From assembly GCF_013340935.1 (NCBI RefSeq), contig NZ_WHOS01000055.1, positions 1 through 47,510 of the forward strand: 47,510 nt of DNA, in the 5' to 3' direction. Each line of letters begins with the position of its first letter. Position 1 is the stretch's first letter. The notes below the pieces were generated by a model. It saw only the letters and a list, made by a program, of their open reading frames with translations, was not told where the DNA came from and made no database searches. This stretch comes from Azospirillum melinis (GTDB taxonomy: Bacteria; Pseudomonadota; Alphaproteobacteria; Azospirillales; Azospirillaceae). A program made the translations under genes and the position numbers. This document shows, one piece after another, positions 30,896-39,503 of this stretch.

Positions 30896-33292
30896 TCACT
30901 GAACCTCGTTCGCCGTCCTGACATGGCAGGGATCTAAGTGGCGGGCGAAGGCCTCCAGAGTCCTTGTCAGCTGACGCGCCACGATGAAGGCAAGAATGCT
31001 GCGAAGCTTGGGGCGATTTTCGTCGATGATGTACCTGATTTGTTGGAGCACCTCAGCCGCTGCCGTAACGGCAGCCTCGAAGTCAACCCGCTCGACGCCA
31101 TCGGGACGGGGTAGGCCATCCACCAGTTCGTCAACGCCGATCAGCAGGCGGAAATGCAGGTTCTTGGCGACGCGGCCATCCGCCTCGAGTTCGGCAGCAA
31201 GGGCGGGCAGATAGCAGCTGGCCAAGTCACGGTCGGGGTCTTCGTGGGCGCGCCCTCGCGGCAGCGACGCCAGCGCCTCGCGCAGTAGGGTGAGCGTCTC
31301 CCCGGCCGCCAGACAGCCCTTCGCAGGGCTGCCCACGGCTTCGGCCCTGGGTTCAGTGGCAACGGTTTCCACTGCTGGGATGGGGGTGGAGGTCTTTCCG
31401 GTCGGGGAAGCAGCGAAGGGCCGCCGGATGGGGGGCAGAGGTCGGGACGCTTCCCTGACGTGGGCGGGTTTCTCGGCGGGCGTCTCTTTGACGGCTGCGG
31501 TGGCCAGGGGAGGCGTCACCTGTTCTGAATGCCGCGACAACATCTCCTCCCGGAGCATCGCTCGCTCGGCTTTCTCATCCATGACCGCTTCCTGGGCCTG
31601 CCACAAAGCTTCTCCCAGTACGTTCGAGGCACGGCGCAACACATCCTGATGATCGTCACCGTGCCCTTCGCAGGCCATCGCGTCGGCCGCGTCCTGCCAG
31701 AGCCCGTCGACGTTCGCGGTGAAGCGGCTGCTGCCTTCCAGAACCATCTGAGCCAAACCCTGGTGCGCTTGATACCCGAGCTGAAGCGCCTCCTTGAGCA
31801 GTCGTGACGGCGCGTCGGCAAGGTCGCGCGCATACGCGGCCGCGAGGCGAACGAACGCACGGTCCATGTCGCCGGATTCCTCGTTCACCATGCAGGCGAG
31901 TGCTCGCCGGATGTCGGCCGCGTCCACCCGCTCGAACCTCGTCCGCCGCGGCGTCGGGGAAGCCGGGGCGATGAGGTCGGCTTCGACCAGCATCCCCGTG
32001 CCGACGGCAGGCATTGGGAGATCGGACGGCAGCGGCTGGCCAACATGCCAAAGCGCGGTTTCCTCTGCACGCAGGCGTGCCGAGGAGAAGGCTTTGAAGT
32101 GCCCCCACCACATTGCTGACGTCATTACCCGGCCGTCGGCGTTCCAGGCGTGAACGTGGCCGGTCGAGCCGTCCCGCAGCAGCCAGCGCCTGAGGCGCGC
32201 AGCCTCAGCAAGTTTCAACTCGGCCGAGCCCAGGCTCCATGCCTTCCCTTCAACCGCCAACCGAGCGACCGCGCCGACGAAGGCGGAGAAGGCCTTGCGG
32301 ATCCCCGCAGAGAAGTCGGCCCCATTGGCAATCGGCGTGCAGACGCGCTGGCGGGCCGCATGCGCATGGACGAGCCACTGGTCCCTCAACTGCTCAGCCC
32401 CGATGGGCGCGCCGACCTTGACCAGATAGTCCGCCGCGCGGTGAACCCACAGCCCAGGGAGGACCATGTGCTTGCCGTCGGCCGGGCCATCGAAGACGGT
32501 GAGCTTGCGCAGCGTATCCCTCGCGGCATAGCGAGCTTGGTATGCAAGCGGATCGAATCCGTCGGCCAACAGCCTTGCAGCCTTGTGCTCGGCCGGTCCG
32601 GCCGCAACCCTGAGCCAGTCGTCGTCGTGCTCAATGACTACAAGGTGATCTGGATCAAGATGTTCGCGCACCCACGGGAGCGCGTCAGCCAGGACGGTGT
32701 CCACGTCGGCCGCAGGAGGCAGGCCGAGGATCTTGCGTAACTCTGCTCTGGACCATGAGCGCATCGCGTTGTCGTCCCGCCGGACGGCCACGCCCTTCAC
32801 CGCGATGAGCAGCCTCAGCGCCGGAGCAGATGGTGCTGTCCGGATGACAGCCACTGGCAGAAGCACGTAGAGCCTCTGGCTGCGCCATGTATCGAGCGTG
32901 CGGTGCAGTCGGATGATGTCGTCATCCAACCCGTAGATAAACGCCACCCGCTTCGGCAGACGCTTCGCCGAGAGATCCGTTCCGTCGGCCAACTGTCGGC
33001 CACCGGCCCGGCGCAAGGCGCCCTCAATGGCCTTCTTCGGCAAACCTGTCGACCGCGCAAGAGCGCTTAACCGGATCTCCCCATGCCCGGCGGACCAGTA
33101 GGCGGCAATCGTCGCGTACACGGCCCATGCCTCGAGATCCATGATTGGCCTGCCGAGGCTGGATTCCACGTCCAGCGGGACGACGACGCCAACACCAAGA
33201 TCCCAATCCTCTGCCCGTCCGCGTGCGGTGGCCACCAAGCCGCGGTGATTGGTGTTATTCCGGGGAGGGGCAATGCTGTGTCGACGTGCCAT
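30896..33292 (-). CDS. large unknown protein with an HTH-like N-terminal segment
   Basis: A 798-aa protein of no family I recognise. Residues ~50-95 look like a winged-helix region (EAWAVYATIAAYWSAGHGEI then LSALARSTGLPKKAIEGAL). A mixed middle follows (LYVLLPVAVIRTAPSAPALR), then a mostly helical part. Around residues 600-690 there is a Pro/Thr/Ala-rich linker (REASRPLPPIRRPFAASPTG), and the last ~100 residues are helical again. The frame is open to 33631, but upstream codons run through the AT-rich repeat at 33451, so the ATG at 33292 (MARRHSIAPPRN) is preferred. It reads toward ttrA, whose end is 105 bases away. A replication- or mobilisation-type DNA-binding role is possible but unproven. 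Confidence 0.6.
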   Translation of the reverse strand: MARRHSIAPPRNNTNHRGLVATARGRAEDWDLGVGVVVPLDVESSLGRPIMDLEAWAVYATIAAYWSAGHGEIRLSALARSTGLPKKAIEGALRRAGGRQLADGTDLSAKRLPKRVAFIYGLDDDIIRLHRTLDTWRSQRLYVLLPVAVIRTAPSAPALRLLIAVKGVAVRRDDNAMRSWSRAELRKILGLPPAADVDTVLADALPWVREHLDPDHLVVIEHDDDWLRVAAGPAEHKAARLLADGFDPLAYQARYAARDTLRKLTVFDGPADGKHMVLPGLWVHRAADYLVKVGAPIGAEQLRDQWLVHAHAARQRVCTPIANGADFSAGIRKAFSAFVGAVARLAVEGKAWSLGSAELKLAEAARLRRWLLRDGSTGHVHAWNADGRVMTSAMWWGHFKAFSSARLRAEETALWHVGQPLPSDLPMPAVGTGMLVEADLIAPASPTPRRTRFERVDAADIRRALACMVNEESGDMDRAFVRLAAAYARDLADAPSRLLKEALQLGYQAHQGLAQMVLEGSSRFTANVDGLWQDAADAMACEGHGDDHQDVLRRASNVLGEALWQAQEAVMDEKAERAMLREEMLSRHSEQVTPPLATAAVKETPAEKPAHVREASRPLPPIRRPFAASPTGKTSTPIPAVETVATEPRAEAVGSPAKGCLAAGETLTLLREALASLPRGRAHEDPDRDLASCYLPALAAELEADGRVAKNLHFRLLIGVDELVDGLPRPDGVERVDFEAAVTAAAEVLQQIRYIIDENRPKLRSILAFIVARQLTRTLEAFARHLDPCHVRTANEVQ

Positions 33293-33450
33293 GGGGGACT
33301 CTGGGCTGGGCTGACAATCCCATTGTCCGGCGGACGGAGTCCAATCCGCAAGACTGTCGGTCCGTCTACCTGAGATCTCCTGCCATGGGGCAGCCATAAT
33401 GGGCGACCCGTTCTGCCGAGCGATCGGCCAACGGACGGGATGAAGGCATG

Positions 33451-33780
33451 AATGTATTATAATCAGTAGTTTACAGTAAAAATGAGTCCTAGAATAAAAG
33501 AAATTTAGTCGGCAGTGCCTGCCTCCGCGCCGAAGCCGCTTACCGACGGCGTCTCGGCTCCGGGTCAGGCCGGTAGGCCATCGCCGCCTTTGTCCGGGAA
33601 GGAGGAGATCCTCCTCATGTACCCATCCCATGCAGACCCGCTTCGGCTCACCCGGCCGACGGTATCACGAACACCGCGTAGGGGAGCAGGCTGAGGCTTC
33701 GCAAGCCGAAGCCGGACTACAGGATTTTTTAATTATGGCACTCATAAATCCGTTAATGCATTGATTTACAACGATACATA
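33451..33780. repeat. 330-bp element with ~65-bp diverged terminal inverted repeats (copy 1)
   Basis: The left end (33451-33529) holds an AT-rich tract, then ATGAGTCCTAGAATAAAAGA and TTTAGTCGGCAG. The right end (33713-33780) is the same sequence reversed; its complement reads ATGAGTGCCATAATTAAAAA then TCCTGTAGTC. The 200 bp between the ends is GC-rich and shows no gene. Copy 2 lies at 33930-34250. The layout is that of a small non-autonomous transposable element or a foldback repeat. Confidence 0.65.
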
Positions 33781-33929
33781 CAGAAAAGCTCACTCGGCAG
33801 ACTTTGGGGCAGGGCGCCCGAGTGACATGGTGCATCAGCTTGGCAGGGCATAGCCTTCAGGCCGCCGATAGGGCCAAGCCCTCAGCCACTGTCCCAGTCC
33901 AGAGGGAATGAGGGCACCGTTTTCACCGA

Positions 33930-34250
33930 AATGTAGATATATCAATTTGTTACTGGAAAGATGAGCGCCAGAATGAAAATAATCTAGTCGGCAGTGCCTG
34001 CCTCCCGCGCTGAACTGCTTGCGAGTCCGCCGACCGGTTCGTCGCAGAACGCTTGGGCAAGATCGGCCGGGAAGGGAAGTGCCCCAGCCAGAAGTCCAAG
34101 GCAGTCTCCGTCTCGCGTCCATCCCTGAGGCCGGTCGGGCAGGCGGACTATTGTTTCGCCAGCCTTGGCTTGCGTATCCCGGGATCGGGCTACAGGATCT
34201 TTTATATTCTGGGACTCATATCGGTGTTAAGCTGCTGATATGTAATGACT
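33930..34250. repeat. 320-bp element with diverged terminal inverted repeats (copy 2)
   Basis: The left end (33930-34010) carries ATGAGCGCCAGAATGAAAAT and CTAGTCGGCAGTGCCTGCC, the latter almost identical to copy 1. The right end (34188-34250), reversed, reads ATGAGTCCCAGAATATAAAA then GATCCTGTAGCCC. The interior (about 180 bp) is GC-rich and differs from copy 1 except near the left end. No gene was found inside. Confidence 0.65.
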
Positions 34251-34411
34251 ATGCCTGAAAAAGCCGTAGTGGCTATACCCATACCCTCCATCGGCTCGAC
34301 CGTCCGCGGCACGGCCGTCGGCGAGACTGTCAGCATATCGCTGTTGGTCGGGGAACACGTTGGCCCTGTGGCGTGTACCGTGGTCATCGGGGGGCAAGCC
34401 CGATCAAGGGC

Positions 34412-34480
34412 TGCTGTAGTATCTTTTAATTCTAGCAGTCATTATTCTGGTAAGTCATTGATTTATAAAAAGGTATGCTC
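34412..34480 (-). repeat. solo end of the same repeat family
   Basis: Read on the - strand, this segment gives TTTATAAATCAATGACTTAC, then ATGACTGCTAGAATTAAAAG and ATACTACAG. It matches the other four ends. No facing partner was seen to its left or right, so it is either a broken third copy or a one-ended fragment. Confidence 0.55.
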
Positions 34481-34826
34481 AGATTTCTGTGTTGTTGGTC
34501 CCGGTCGGCATCACCCTTCGACGGCACCGATAGCAAGCTGCTGCGAGGTGGGCTGCTGATGGTGAAGGTGTTGATGATACCCTGCGTTTACCGTGGGACA
34601 AGCCATGGATTGGCTAATCCGGTTCCCTCCGACCAGACCGGTCCGTAGAGGAATGGAACCGTGCTGAAAGGTATAGTGAACGTTCGGCAGTGGACGGCTC
34701 GCGGTATCCGATCCTCTGGCTATTCAATGATCGCAAAGATTGCTGTTGCTCATCAATTTTCAATGGAAACGGTGTGGCGCCCAGGGCACGATGTGAACCT
34801 CGACATACGGCTTGGGGGATGGAGCC

Positions 34827-35324
34827 ATGGGAGAAGTCATCACGTTGGCGGCAAGGCGGAAGCCCATAGCGCCCCAGAGGGCGTCGCCGAAGGGACCAAC
34901 CTGCGCCGACGTCGCGGCCTTCCTGGCGGAACTCGAGCATGGCCGCCTCCGCTGCGCGGGGACGCGGCCCGCGGAGAACGGACACGAGGTGGACCTGGAA
35001 CTCTGGGGCCGTCGTCGCCTAACCGTTTCCACGAACGCCCTGAGGATGACCCCGGACAGGATCGACACAACGCTCCGTGCCGCGGCCACCCGGCTGCGGG
35101 AGCAGGCTGAGGGCAGGGGCGTCTTGGACCTCGCACTGTTCCGCCAGCGGTGGCTTGAGACGGCTGAGGCACTCTTCGCCTGCATGACGCCGCCCTGCGT
35201 GCCTGAAGCACTGGAGCGTGCGCTCGGCGACGCGGCTGCTGCCCTGCTGGTCCTCCAGGCGGCACCGGCGATTTGGGCTGCCGCGTGGGACGCGGCCGAG
35301 GGACGGCAACTGGCGGGGGGCTGA
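34827..35324 (+). CDS. unknown 165-aa protein
   Basis: A cytosolic, Ala/Arg-rich protein with no recognised domain. It begins MGEVITLAARRKP and is mostly helical. A central strand-like segment (EVDLELWGRRRLTVSTNAL) is followed by helices. The ATG at 34827 has a purine-rich GGGGGATGGAG directly upstream. Codon use is GC-rich like the chromosome, which together with the ribosome-binding site supports a real gene. Its stop lies one base from the end of the convergent decayed isocitrate-lyase-family gene, so insertion of this gene may have cut that one short. Confidence 0.55.
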   Translation: MGEVITLAARRKPIAPQRASPKGPTCADVAAFLAELEHGRLRCAGTRPAENGHEVDLELWGRRRLTVSTNALRMTPDRIDTTLRAAATRLREQAEGRGVLDLALFRQRWLETAEALFACMTPPCVPEALERALGDAAAALLVLQAAPAIWAAAWDAAEGRQLAGG

Positions 35325-35325
35325 G

Positions 35326-35823
35326 TTACCGCCCCCGGGCCGCCGATCCGCTCAACAGGATCTCGGTGCGTGCCACCAGGATGACATCCTCGCCGGTGTG
35401 ATCGAGGGCGGCGCGCGCGGTTCGGATGCGTTCGACGGAAGTGTCGGTATCGTAGAAGCCAGGTCCGCCATCGGCGCGGATGTCCTCGATCGACAGGCCC
35501 GCGACGCCGATGTTGACTGCGCGCCGAACGTTTGCAGCCAATTCCTCAAGATCATGGGCGAAGCCGGATTCGAAATCGGCGTTCACCGGGAGGTCCGTGG
35601 TGAGTACGAGGCTCCCGAGATTCGCCAGGACATCGTCACGCTCGACACCATTTTCGGGCCTGCCCTGCTACCAGGAATAGCCTGAACTCGTTGAGGCGAG
35701 GGCGCTGAAGCCCATGTGCTTCATCATCCTGGCACTGCCGACATCCCAGGGGTTGGGCGGGATGAAGCAGCCCTCATGAAGCGCACGGAAGGCCTCACGC
35801 TTTTCTGCGATGGTGCGAGCCAT
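35326..35823 (-). pseudogene. decayed isocitrate lyase/PEP mutase-family gene
   Basis: Reading left from the ATG at 35823, the first 51 codons give a clear family N-terminus (MARTIAEKREAFRALHEG, FIPPNPWDVGSARMM). Codon 52 is an amber TAG (35668-35670). The same frame then continues with VNADFESGFAHDLEELAANV, GVAGLSIEDIRADGG and VERIRTARAALDHTGEDVIL, which are conserved parts of this C-C lyase family including the NADFE and SIED motifs. The frame ends at 35326 after ILVARTEILL, where intact members have about 100 more residues. The gene is thus interrupted and truncated. A GGAG ribosome-binding site still precedes the start, so decay looks recent. Confidence 0.88.
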
Positions 35824-35897
35824 GGTTCATCTCCTAAAAGAGGGCTGTTAGAACCGGATTTCCGAGGGCTGTCCTGGAATCCATCTGGAGGAAGACC

Positions 35898-36899
35898 ATG
35901 ACGAAGAGCCTTCGGCTTGTTACCCACGGTGGTTCTTTTCACTGCGACGAGGTGCTGGGATACGCCATCCTGTGCCGGGCCCTGCCGCACGAGGCGCTGG
36001 CCACCTCCACGCTGGTGCGCACAAGGGACCAGCAGGTCATCGACGCCGCTGACATCGTCTGGGACGTCGGCGGCATCTTCGACCCCGCGCGGGGGCGCTT
36101 CGACCACCACCAGCGCGGTGCCCCGGTGCGTCCCAACGGGTCGCCCTACTCCTCGGCGGGCCTGCTTTGGGCCGCCTACGGCCGTGACGCGGTGCGCGCC
36201 ATTCTGGCGGGACGCAGCGGCGAGGACGTCGTTGAGCGGGTCTGGATGGAAATGGACGAGCAGGTAGTCCGCCTCGTCGACCTCGCCGACAACGGCCAGC
36301 GCCCCGTCCCTGACTTCGGCGACGAAGGCCTCGACCGGGCGGCCCGGATCGCCGACGGGATGGCTCTGCCGTCCCTGGTCGAGGTCCTGAACCTGCCCTG
36401 GGATGCCGACGTGATCGACCGGGCTCTGGCCGAGGACGAGCGCTTTGCCCGGGCCGCCGAGATCGCGGGAGCCTTCCTCGACGGCCGCATCGAACAGATC
36501 CGCGCCCGGATCGCCGCCCGCGACATCGTGCTGGAGGCGCATGCCCGCTCGGCCGACCCGCGCGTGCTGGAGCTCGACCGCGGCATGCCGTGGCAGGGAC
36601 CGGCGCATGACGCAGACCTGCCGGTGTTGTTCGCCGTTTACCCGGACAAGGGCGGTGCCGCCTGGATGGTCGGCTGCATGCCGCCCGAGCCGGGCAGCTT
36701 CGCCCAGAAGCTGCCGCTGCCCGCGGCCTGGGCAGGCCTGCGTGACGCCGAACTCGCCCGCGTGTCCGGTGTGCCGGATGCTGTGTTCTGCCACCTGAAC
36801 CGCTTCATCGCCGCCGCCCGCTCGCGCGACGGCGCGATGGCGATGGCCCGCATTGCCCTCGGCCTTGCCCGCGAACCGGTGGGGTTGGGCGCCAAGTAA
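35898..36899 (+). CDS. MYG1-family metal-dependent protein
   Basis: A 333-aa member of the MYG1 (UPF0160) family. THGGSFHCDEVLGYAIL at residues ~9-25 and FDHHQRG near residue 73 are the two diagnostic metal-binding blocks of this DHH-like fold. ELDRGMPWQG near residue 220 and the C-terminal HLNRFIAAARSRDGAMAMAR are also family-typical. Eukaryotic MYG1 is a 3'-5' RNA exonuclease; bacterial members are little studied. GGAGG lies upstream of the ATG. The gene is divergent from the decayed lyase gene and convergent with the paiB-like gene. Confidence 0.88.
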   Translation: MTKSLRLVTHGGSFHCDEVLGYAILCRALPHEALATSTLVRTRDQQVIDAADIVWDVGGIFDPARGRFDHHQRGAPVRPNGSPYSSAGLLWAAYGRDAVRAILAGRSGEDVVERVWMEMDEQVVRLVDLADNGQRPVPDFGDEGLDRAARIADGMALPSLVEVLNLPWDADVIDRALAEDERFARAAEIAGAFLDGRIEQIRARIAARDIVLEAHARSADPRVLELDRGMPWQGPAHDADLPVLFAVYPDKGGAAWMVGCMPPEPGSFAQKLPLPAAWAGLRDAELARVSGVPDAVFCHLNRFIAAARSRDGAMAMARIALGLAREPVGLGAK

Positions 36900-37034
36900 C
36901 GCTGCAACCGGCTTCGTGCTGGTGTGCCCGTTGGCGCAGATGCCCAAGCTGCCCGATTGAAGGTGGAACTCGCCGCTTCAAGATCGGAGGCGATGAGTTC
37001 CACATGCGCGCCGACAAGCGGCGGGAAGGCTGGA

Positions 37035-37658
37035 TCAGGTTGGGATCAGGGCAGCAACCTCCCGGTCGGTGTTCCGGTCGCTGGCGGTGAGTCCCGCAGC
37101 CACCCCGGCCCGGTCTTCGGCGGATCGGTTCTGGCTCATTTTGCGCTTGCCCTGAATGCGTGTGATCGGCAGCCGCAGCCCGACGATGCCCCGCAGCTGC
37201 GCGCGGATGAAGTCGACCGGTGCATCCGCGACGGCCCATGGTGCGACGCGGCGACCCTCGTGCAGGTCTGTCAGTCGCGTGACCACCTCCAGTAGGCGAT
37301 CCGCGTCGTCGAAGAACTCGGCCGGGCCGTAGGCATGCACCGCGATGTAGTTCCAGGTCGGCACCACCTTCCCATGCTCTTCCTTCGATGCGTACCAGGA
37401 TGGTGAGACGTATGCCTCCGGCCCGGTGAACAGGACCATGGCCTCGCCCAGGGATTGCTGCTTCCATTGCATGTTGGCGCGGGCCAGATGACCGTAGAGG
37501 GTGCCGCAAGGACCCTCGTCGGGCGCAAGGAACAGCGGCAATGGCGTCGCCATCAGCCCCTCGTCGGTGGCTGTCACGAGGTTGGCGAGGGGCGTCTCCC
37601 GCATCAGCGCATGCAGGGTCGGCAGATCATCCTCGCGAAATGCGGGCGGGACATACAT
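37035..37658 (-). CDS. PaiB-family FMN-binding protein
   Basis: A 207-aa protein of the PaiB family. MYVPPAFREDDLPTLHALMR is the classic start, and TPLPLFLAPDEGPCGTLYGH, YVSPSWYASKEEHGKVVPTW and NYIAVHAYG are conserved blocks that form an FMN-binding split barrel. PaiB of Bacillus was named a negative regulator of sporulation and proteases, but the biochemical role is unclear. The gene is divergent from a second MocR regulator whose coding region begins 100 bases away, so MocR control is likely. It is a different family from the FMN protein at 4761. Confidence 0.93.
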   Translation of the reverse strand: MYVPPAFREDDLPTLHALMRETPLANLVTATDEGLMATPLPLFLAPDEGPCGTLYGHLARANMQWKQQSLGEAMVLFTGPEAYVSPSWYASKEEHGKVVPTWNYIAVHAYGPAEFFDDADRLLEVVTRLTDLHEGRRVAPWAVADAPVDFIRAQLRGIVGLRLPITRIQGKRKMSQNRSAEDRAGVAAGLTASDRNTDREVAALIPT

Positions 37659-37758
37659 CGGGGTGTCTCCACGTCAGGGCGTGGGCTGGACCATGGGCCG
37701 AAACTGGTTCACGATAAACATCCAGTTTTCCACATTTTGGCTGGGCCAGTTCAGCGAC

Positions 37759-39228
37759 ATGTCAGAGCACCCATTACCGGCCCGCCTCGCCAGCAGGATC
37801 TGCCAGTCGATCCTGGACCGGATCGCTTCCGGCGACTTGGCTCCCGGCGCGCGCGTGCCGTCGACCCGTGCCTTGGCGGCCGAATGGGGCGCGTCACGAA
37901 CGACGGTGACCGCAGCCTACGATCAGTTGATCGCCGAAGGTTACCTGGAAGCGCGCCAGGGAGCTGCTACCAGGGTCGCGCTATTGCTTTCCCCATTGCC
38001 ACCTCGGCCGCCGCACCGGTCGCACGCTGAGCATGTTGGTGGCCTGTCCGCATACGGCCAGCGGGTGGCGGCTTTCGCCATTCCAGTCGAAGGAGATCGC
38101 GAGGCGCTGGCCGTCGATTTCCGCTACGGCGACATTGCGGGCGCCGACTTTCCGCGCTTGGCGTGGAAGCGGGCGATCACAGCCGCGCTGCTCCGTAAGC
38201 GGCCGAGCCTGCGGTATGGTGAGCCGTGCGGTTCGCCGCGCCTCAGGGTCGCCCTGCAAGGCTATCTCTGGCGGGCGCGGGCTATGCGGTGCGAACCGGA
38301 CCAGATCGTCATCATCAACGGCTCGCAGCAGGGCATTGACCTTTGTGCACGGCTGCTGCTGGACCCGGCCGACGGGGTCCTGATGGAGGATCCCGGCTAC
38401 GGCTTGGCCCGGCAGGTATTCCAGGCGGCGGGGGCCGACGTCATCCCGATCCCGGTCGACGAGGAGGGCCTGAAGACCGATGGGCTGCCCCCGGCGCGCC
38501 TTGCCTACACCACGCCTTCTCACCAGTTCCCGCTCGGGGCTGTCATGTCGGCGGTGCGCCGCCGTGACCTGCTGGTCTGGGCCGAGCGGAGCGGCGGGTA
38601 CGTCATCGAGGACGACTACGATGGCGAGTACCGCTTCGACGTGTCGCCGATTCCGGCCTTGCAGGTGCTGGACGATGCCCGCCGGGTCATCTACCTCGGC
38701 ACGGTGTCGAAGATCCTCTCGCCTGAACTGCGCCTTGGCTACCTCGTCGTCCCTGAAGCCATGGCTCCCGTCTTCGCGCGGGCGAAGAGACTGATGGATC
38801 GGCACACGCCGGGGCCGGAACAAGAGGCGCTCGCCGACCTGATCGAGAGCGGGGCCTACGAGAGGCATGTGCGGCGCATCCGTCGCAGGAACGGGGAACG
38901 CCGCGCGGCCCTCCTCGCAGCCTTGACCGATACCTTCGGCAACGATGTCACGATCATCGGTGCTGCTGCCGGGCTTCACGTCGTGGTCTGGCTGAACATG
39001 GTGCCGCGGACATTGGAGGAGATGCTGATCGCCGAGGCACGTTCAGCCGGTCTCGGAATCTATCCCATCGGTCCGCTCTTCGACCCGGCCGTGGCCGCGA
39101 CCGCGCCAAAGCCCGCGGTCGCCGGGCTGGTCATGGGTTACGCGAGCCTCGACGAGGAAGCCATCCGACGTGGGGTGCGGTTGCTGAAGCAGGTGGTCGC
39201 TGATGTCCGTGCCGCCGGGACCCGTTAA
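37759..39228 (+). CDS. MocR/PdxR-type transcriptional regulator
   Basis: A 489-aa GntR-aminotransferase fusion. The winged helix (residues ~8-75) contains ICQSILDRIASGDLAPGARV and TRALAAEWGASRTTVTAAYD. The aminotransferase domain carries the PLP lysine Lys318 in LGTVSKILSPELRLGYLVVP and VIEDDYDGEYRFD. The ATG at 37759 starts just before the winged helix; an in-frame ATG at 37693 would add a non-conserved segment. The divergent paiB-like gene is the expected target. Its stop overlaps the end of a - strand gene remnant. Confidence 0.9.
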   Translation: MSEHPLPARLASRICQSILDRIASGDLAPGARVPSTRALAAEWGASRTTVTAAYDQLIAEGYLEARQGAATRVALLLSPLPPRPPHRSHAEHVGGLSAYGQRVAAFAIPVEGDREALAVDFRYGDIAGADFPRLAWKRAITAALLRKRPSLRYGEPCGSPRLRVALQGYLWRARAMRCEPDQIVIINGSQQGIDLCARLLLDPADGVLMEDPGYGLARQVFQAAGADVIPIPVDEEGLKTDGLPPARLAYTTPSHQFPLGAVMSAVRRRDLLVWAERSGGYVIEDDYDGEYRFDVSPIPALQVLDDARRVIYLGTVSKILSPELRLGYLVVPEAMAPVFARAKRLMDRHTPGPEQEALADLIESGAYERHVRRIRRRNGERRAALLAALTDTFGNDVTIIGAAAGLHVVVWLNMVPRTLEEMLIAEARSAGLGIYPIGPLFDPAVAATAPKPAVAGLVMGYASLDEEAIRRGVRLLKQVVADVRAAGTR

Positions 39229-39338
39229 CGTTTAAGCCACCGCCTCTGCCGCCACTCCGGCTCGACGCCTTCAGGCAAGTCAATCTTGGTGAACTGCTGG
39301 AGGGGACTGTCGCCGTTTGGCCTTGGCCTATATGACGT
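39225..39338 (-). pseudogene. C-terminal gene remnant (37 codons)
   Basis: On the - strand, an open stretch with no start codon gives RPRPNGDSPLQQFTKIDLP and GVEPEWRQRRWLKR before a stop at 39225-39227, which overlaps the MocR stop. A TGA closes it upstream at 39339-39341. The composition is that of a real protein tail. No family is recognised. It suggests that a gene once reading left was cut when the MocR/PaiB block or its right neighbour was joined here. Confidence 0.4.
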
Positions 39339-39503
39339 TCAACGCAGATGAATTGCCGCAGCCAAATCATGTCAGTGTTGAGCCCGAGCCTATTTCAGCG
39401 CTCACTTGCCGTTTTTCCTGCGGATCAGGACGACGGTAATTCTGCGTCCAGCCGCTAACTTCTGCATTCATGTAGAATGAGGGGATGAGCATCGAGCGGG
39501 CTC

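Noticed and set aside
33421..34500. CRISPR array or integron attC array in the repeat zone
   Set aside because: Repeats are ~65 bp, strongly diverged and alternate in orientation, with ~180-200-bp interiors. This fits neither CRISPR (regular, same direction) nor attC (RYYYAAC/GTTRRRY boxes not seen).
34245..34559. 104-codon + strand open frame in the repeat zone
   Set aside because: It runs through the solo repeat end (34412-34480), which occurs elsewhere as non-coding sequence. The first 50 residues look protein-like, but there is no ribosome-binding site or family.
35668..35670. Programmed amber read-through or pyrrolysine in the lyase-family gene
   Set aside because: The C-terminal third is also missing and no read-through context is apparent, so simple decay is the better explanation.
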